DNA of 64,000 nucleotides from Clostridium sp. (GTDB lineage: Bacteria; Bacillota; Clostridia; Lachnospirales; Lachnospiraceae), in NCBI GenBank assembly GCA_021770825.1, contig JAETQD010000002.1, forward strand, positions 62,001-126,000. Direction: 5' to 3'. A program made the position numbers and the translations under genes. Of this stretch, positions 60,617 to 64,000 are shown piece after piece. The notes beneath the pieces were generated by a model. It saw nothing but the letters and a program-made list of their open reading frames with translations, was not told the origin of the DNA and made no database searches. Numbering within the stretch: the stretch's first letter is position 1; each line of letters starts with the position of its first letter.

Positions 60617-61953
60617 TGTACCAGTCCCTCTTTAATCACTTTTGCCATGTAGTCAATTTTCTCATCTGTCATGCCCGGATATACGCCCACCCAGAAGGTG
60701 TCTGCCATGATCCGGTCTGTGTTTGCAAGCGTTCCCACCACACGGTAGCCCTTGTTCTCTCTCCGCATTTCATCAAAGCAGGGATGTTTGGTTAAGTTTC
60801 CGGCAAACAGCATTCTGGTCTGCACGCCCTTTTTCTCCACGTACTGGACTACCCGGTTCCGGTCCACGCCCTCTTTGCAGGTAATTAAAAAGCCAAACCA
60901 GCTTGGTGTGGAATTTTCTGCCGCCTCCGGAAGAATTAACTTATCTTCGCAGTCGGAAAGGGCCGCACGCAGGCGCTCGAAGTTATGACGCCTCTTTTCC
61001 ACAAAGGAGGGAAATTTCTCAAGCTGGGCACAGCCCACGGCTGCCTGCATATCCGTTGCCTTTAAATTATATCCGAAATGGGAGTACACATATTTGTGGT
61101 CATACCCCAAAGGCAGCTCGCCGTACTGGCGGTCAAATCTATGGCCGCACAAATTATCGCATCCGGACGGACACACGCAGTCCCGTCCCCAGTCGCGGAA
61201 AGAGCGGATAATCTTATTGAGAAGCGGGTTATCTGTGTACACAGCTCCGCCCTCGCCCATGGTCATATGGTGCGGCGGATAGAAGCTGGAGGTTCCGATA
61301 TCGCCGATGGTTCCCGTGAACTTCTCCTGGCCGTCAATCACATATCTGGTTCCCAGGGCATCGCAGTTATCCTCCACCAGCCATAAATTGTGCTTCGTAC
61401 AGAAGTCCTTGACTGCCTGAAGGTTAAAGGGATTCCCCAGAGTGTGCGCTAACATCACAGCCTTTGTCTTTTCGGAAAGGGCCTGCTCCAGCATGTTCAC
61501 ATCAATGTTATACTGGGGAATGGTCACATCCACAAAGACCGGAACGGCACCGTACTGGATGGTCGGAGTCACGGTGGTGGGGAAGCCTGCCGCCACAGTG
61601 ATGATCTCATCGCCGCGTTTTACCCGTCTCTCTCCAAGAAGCGGAGAAGTCAGTGCCATGAAGGCGATCAGATTAGCGGAAGAGCCGGAGTTTACCAGGG
61701 AGCAGTATTTCACCTGTAAATATTCTCCCAGCTTCTTCTCGAATTCCTCCGTATACCGCCCGGAGGTGAGCCAGAATTCCAGAGAGCTGTCCACCAGATT
61801 CACCATCTCGTTTTTATCATATACACGGGATGCATAGGGGATTCTGTCGCCCTCTTTGAATTCCTTTTTCTGGTTGTGAAACCGATCTGCATACTCGGCC
61901 ACCATGGCAAGAATTTCTTCTCTTGCCTGTGCCTCTGTTTTATTTTCAAACAT
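60613..61953 (-). CDS. rfbH: CDP-4-dehydro-6-deoxyglucose 3-dehydrase (E1-type, PMP and [2Fe-2S])
   Basis: 446 residues of the aminotransferase fold. Where aminotransferases have the PLP lysine this protein has His-His (228-229, SSFYPPHHMTMGEGG), the hallmark of E1 dehydrases that remove the C3 hydroxyl. Cys197, Cys259, Cys261 and Cys269 give the C-x-C-x7-C end of the E1 [2Fe-2S] motif, with a first gap of 61 rather than 57 residues. The enzyme needs an E3-type reductase that is not seen here. Follows rfbG by 56 nt. Confidence 0.94.
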   Translation of the reverse strand: MFENKTEAQAREEILAMVAEYADRFHNQKKEFKEGDRIPYASRVYDKNEMVNLVDSSLEFWLTSGRYTEEFEKKLGEYLQVKYCSLVNSGSSANLIAFMALTSPLLGERRVKRGDEIITVAAGFPTTVTPTIQYGAVPVFVDVTIPQYNIDVNMLEQALSEKTKAVMLAHTLGNPFNLQAVKDFCTKHNLWLVEDNCDALGTRYVIDGQEKFTGTIGDIGTSSFYPPHHMTMGEGGAVYTDNPLLNKIIRSFRDWGRDCVCPSGCDNLCGHRFDRQYGELPLGYDHKYVYSHFGYNLKATDMQAAVGCAQLEKFPSFVEKRRHNFERLRAALSDCEDKLILPEAAENSTPSWFGFLITCKEGVDRNRVVQYVEKKGVQTRMLFAGNLTKHPCFDEMRRENKGYRVVGTLANTDRIMADTFWVGVYPGMTDEKIDYMAKVIKEGLVQ

Positions 61954-62009
61954 TTATGTCTGTCCTCCAATTTCCTTGATTGCAGCAGGTTTGACGCCCG
62001 GTTCTTTGT

Positions 62010-63068
62010 TTACCGGAACATTTCCGCGATCTGCCTGTCCATGACAGCCGTCACGCTGTCTCCCGCTTCATAGGCCTTGCACCATTCCACGGTCATATCA
62101 ATGGCCTCCTTTACACCCCAGCGCGGATGCCAGCCAAAGGTACTTTTTAACTTGGAACAGTCTAATTTTAAGAAATTCGCCTCATGGGGACCTCCATCGC
62201 TCTGGTTTATCCAGGAAAGCCCGTTTCCCCAGGATTCGCAGAACATGTCCACCAGTCTTCCCGTGGTCACACAGTCCTTATCATCGGGGCCCACATTGTA
62301 ATAGCCGGAAAAGGCGATATCCTCATACTGGGCCTTCGCCACCATAAGATAGGCGGTAAGCGGCTCCAGCACATGCTGGTACGGCCTTGTGGAATGGGGA
62401 TTCCGCACCACAATGGGCTGGCCTTTCATGGCTGCCCTGACACTGTCCGGCACAATCCTGTCGTTGGCGAAATCTCCGCCTCCGATCACGTTTCCGGCCC
62501 GGCAGGTGGAAATAGCGCAGCGTCCGTCTGCAAAGAATGATTTTTTATAGCTGTGGGTCACAAGCTCGGAACAGGATTTGCTGTTGGAATAGGGATCATA
62601 CCCGTCCAGGCGGTCTGTTTCCCGGTAGCCGTATTCCCACTCCATGTTCTCATATACCTTGTCCGTGGTCACGTTGAGCAGTGACTTGACGAAGGGGAAA
62701 ATTCTGGCGCATTCCAGAATATTCACCGTACCCATGACATTGGTTTCATAGGTGTAAACCGGATCCTTATAGGAATCCCGTACAATGGGCTGGGCCGCCA
62801 GATGAAGGATGATTTCCGCCTGGGATGCCTCCACGGCACACCGCAGATGGGGCAGATCTCTGATATCACCGATATCGGAATGGATTTTCCCCTCCAGGCC
62901 CGCCATCTGAAACAGCGCCGGGTCTGTGGGCGGTGTCAGGGAATATCCCGTTACCTGGGCTCCCGCATTCACCAGAATCCGGCAGAGCCACGTCCCCTTA
63001 AAGCCCGTATGGCCCGTTACGAATACTTTCTTTCCTCTGTAAAACTCAAAAACCTCTTTTAAATTCAT
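62010..63068 (-). CDS. rfbG: CDP-glucose 4,6-dehydratase
   Basis: 352 residues, short-chain dehydrogenase fold. NAD loop FVTGHTGFKGTWLCRI, catalytic YSNSK (DGYDPYSNSKSCSELVTH) and VLEPLTAYLMVAKA near the end, all as in RfbG. Makes CDP-4-dehydro-6-deoxyglucose, the substrate of RfbH. Gap to rfbF is 30 nt. Confidence 0.95.
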   Translation of the reverse strand: MNLKEVFEFYRGKKVFVTGHTGFKGTWLCRILVNAGAQVTGYSLTPPTDPALFQMAGLEGKIHSDIGDIRDLPHLRCAVEASQAEIILHLAAQPIVRDSYKDPVYTYETNVMGTVNILECARIFPFVKSLLNVTTDKVYENMEWEYGYRETDRLDGYDPYSNSKSCSELVTHSYKKSFFADGRCAISTCRAGNVIGGGDFANDRIVPDSVRAAMKGQPIVVRNPHSTRPYQHVLEPLTAYLMVAKAQYEDIAFSGYYNVGPDDKDCVTTGRLVDMFCESWGNGLSWINQSDGGPHEANFLKLDCSKLKSTFGWHPRWGVKEAIDMTVEWCKAYEAGDSVTAVMDRQIAEMFR

Positions 63069-63098
63069 GTCTTCACTCCCAGGCTTATGAGGCCCTTT

Positions 63099-63872
63099 CT
63101 ATTTCCAGATTTTCCACGGCGCATGGCCGGACTGCCACATTTCCTCAAGCTGCTGCCGCTCTCTCTGGGTATCCATACATTTCCAGAAGCCCTCGTGACG
63201 GTATGCCATCAGCTCTCCGTCCTTAGCCAGATTCCTTAAAGGCGCCTGCTCAAAAACCGTGGTATCTCCTTCGATATAATCGAAAACGCCGGGGTTCATC
63301 ACCATGTATCCGCCATTGATCAGGCTTCCGTCATCATCGTTTTTCTCCCGGAAGGCATTGATCTTTCCATCATCGTCCAAATCCAGTACGCCGAACCGCT
63401 GGCCGATGTTCACGGCTGTGATGGTGGCAATCTTTCCATGGGCTTTATGGAATTCCTCCAAAGCCTTTAAATCGATGTTTGCAAGGCCGTCACCGTAGGT
63501 CAGCATGAAGGGCTCGTCCCCCACATATTCCCGAATCCGTTTTACGCGGCCTCCGGTCATGGTATAAAGCCCTGTATCAATTAAGGTCACCTTCCAGGGC
63601 TCCGAATAATTGTTGTGGACCTTCATGCTGTTGTCGGATAAATCAAAGGTCACATCCGAGGTATGAAGGAAATAATCTGCAAAGAACTCCTTCACCACAT
63701 ACTGTTTATAGCCCAGGCAGATGACAAATTCATTATAGCCGAACTGGGAATAATATTTCATAATATGCCATAAAATCGGCTTTTCTCCGATTTCCACCAT
63801 GGGCTTCGGCTTTAAATGGCTCTCTTCGCTGATTCGTGTCCCGAATCCGCCTGCCAGAATTACTACTTTCAT
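63099..63872 (-). CDS. rfbF: Glucose-1-phosphate cytidylyltransferase
   Basis: 257 residues with VVILAGGFGTRISEESHLKP and KPMVEIGEKPILWHIMKYY, the diagnostic N-terminus, and EPFMLTYGDGLANIDLKAL. Makes CDP-glucose from CTP and glucose-1-phosphate, starting the 3,6-dideoxyhexose route that continues with rfbG and rfbH. Confidence 0.96.
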   Translation of the reverse strand: MKVVILAGGFGTRISEESHLKPKPMVEIGEKPILWHIMKYYSQFGYNEFVICLGYKQYVVKEFFADYFLHTSDVTFDLSDNSMKVHNNYSEPWKVTLIDTGLYTMTGGRVKRIREYVGDEPFMLTYGDGLANIDLKALEEFHKAHGKIATITAVNIGQRFGVLDLDDDGKINAFREKNDDDGSLINGGYMVMNPGVFDYIEGDTTVFEQAPLRNLAKDGELMAYRHEGFWKCMDTQRERQQLEEMWQSGHAPWKIWK

Positions 63873-63890
63873 GGTTTCTCTTTCCTTTCT

Positions 63891-64000
63891 CTATTGCATG
63901 AGTGCCTCTGAGGCGCTGTTGGGTCCGAAAATATTCCAATGATTTTCTTTTAATATGGTCAGTGCTTCCTTGATGCCGTCATTCTGGTACTCCAAAAGGA
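63891..64000 (-). CDS. C-terminal end of an unidentified protein (5' end cut by window edge)
   Basis: The last 36 codons are in an open frame ending at a TAG (63891-63893): ...EALTILKENHWNIFGPNSAS and a short tail. It lies 18 nt before rfbF in the same direction, so it is the preceding gene of the glycan operon. Too short to identify. Confidence 0.6.
   Translation of the reverse strand, partial: LLEYQNDGIKEALTILKENHWNIFGPNSASEALMQ

Overview
The window looks like the chromosome of a spore-forming, low-to-mid GC Firmicute of the Lachnospiraceae type; I cannot name the genus. Support: a sporulation gene (spoIIR) behind what looks like a sigma-F promoter, near-universal AGGAGG-type ribosome binding sites, SAM-I and TPP riboswitches, a UGA-containing selD, a double-cubane-type dehydratase homologue with its ATPase activator, monoderm-style lipoproteins and peptidoglycan genes. 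I saw no rRNA, tRNA, CRISPR array, insertion sequence or prophage. Most genes lie on the minus strand in tight operons.

Layout. 1-1903: sensor kinase followed by a truncated OmpR-type response regulator. 1998-12265: a complete histidine-to-glutamate pathway in two divergent units around one large SARP-like regulator: hutH-hutD-ftcD-fchA leftward, hutU-hutI rightward. The hutH and hutU promoters share tandem heptamers with the same 11-bp period and the same distance to the -10 box. 12269-19728: metK under a SAM-I riboswitch with a downstream lipoprotein, then murA, a large anchored protein of unknown function and a nucleotidyltransferase. 19751-22421: double-cubane-type protein, its activator and YedF, divergent from selD. 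22441-25995: selD (Sec at codon 16), citC and a citX-citG fusion. 25988-30856: thiC-thiW-thiD-thiM-thiE under a TPP riboswitch (pyrimidine made de novo, thiazole salvaged), plus a small membrane protein.

30866-37157: secreted glycosidase-like protein, a DUF2975/Xre/DUF4173 unit, an AbgB-type amidohydrolase and a small membrane protein. 37159-41224: ddl-murI-DUF1934-AEC transporter, divergent from spoIIR. 41230-48735: five-gene efflux operon (TetR regulator, membrane-fusion protein, RND pump, two TolC-like proteins) in an apparently single-membrane organism. 48776-52300: ispE, GntR regulator, a 67-residue protein, a ferredoxin-like aldo/keto reductase and a tandem glutaredoxin-like protein. 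52320-58666: acetyltransferase, cyclophilin, SIMPL lipoprotein, Na+/alanine symporter, zinc phospholipase C-like protein, C26 amidotransferase and a lipoprotein. 58822-64000: surface-glycan operon with rfbF-rfbG-rfbH (CDP-3,6-dideoxyhexose route), licD and a membrane glycosyltransferase, running off the right edge.

All calls come from reading the sequence and recalled family knowledge; no database search was run.
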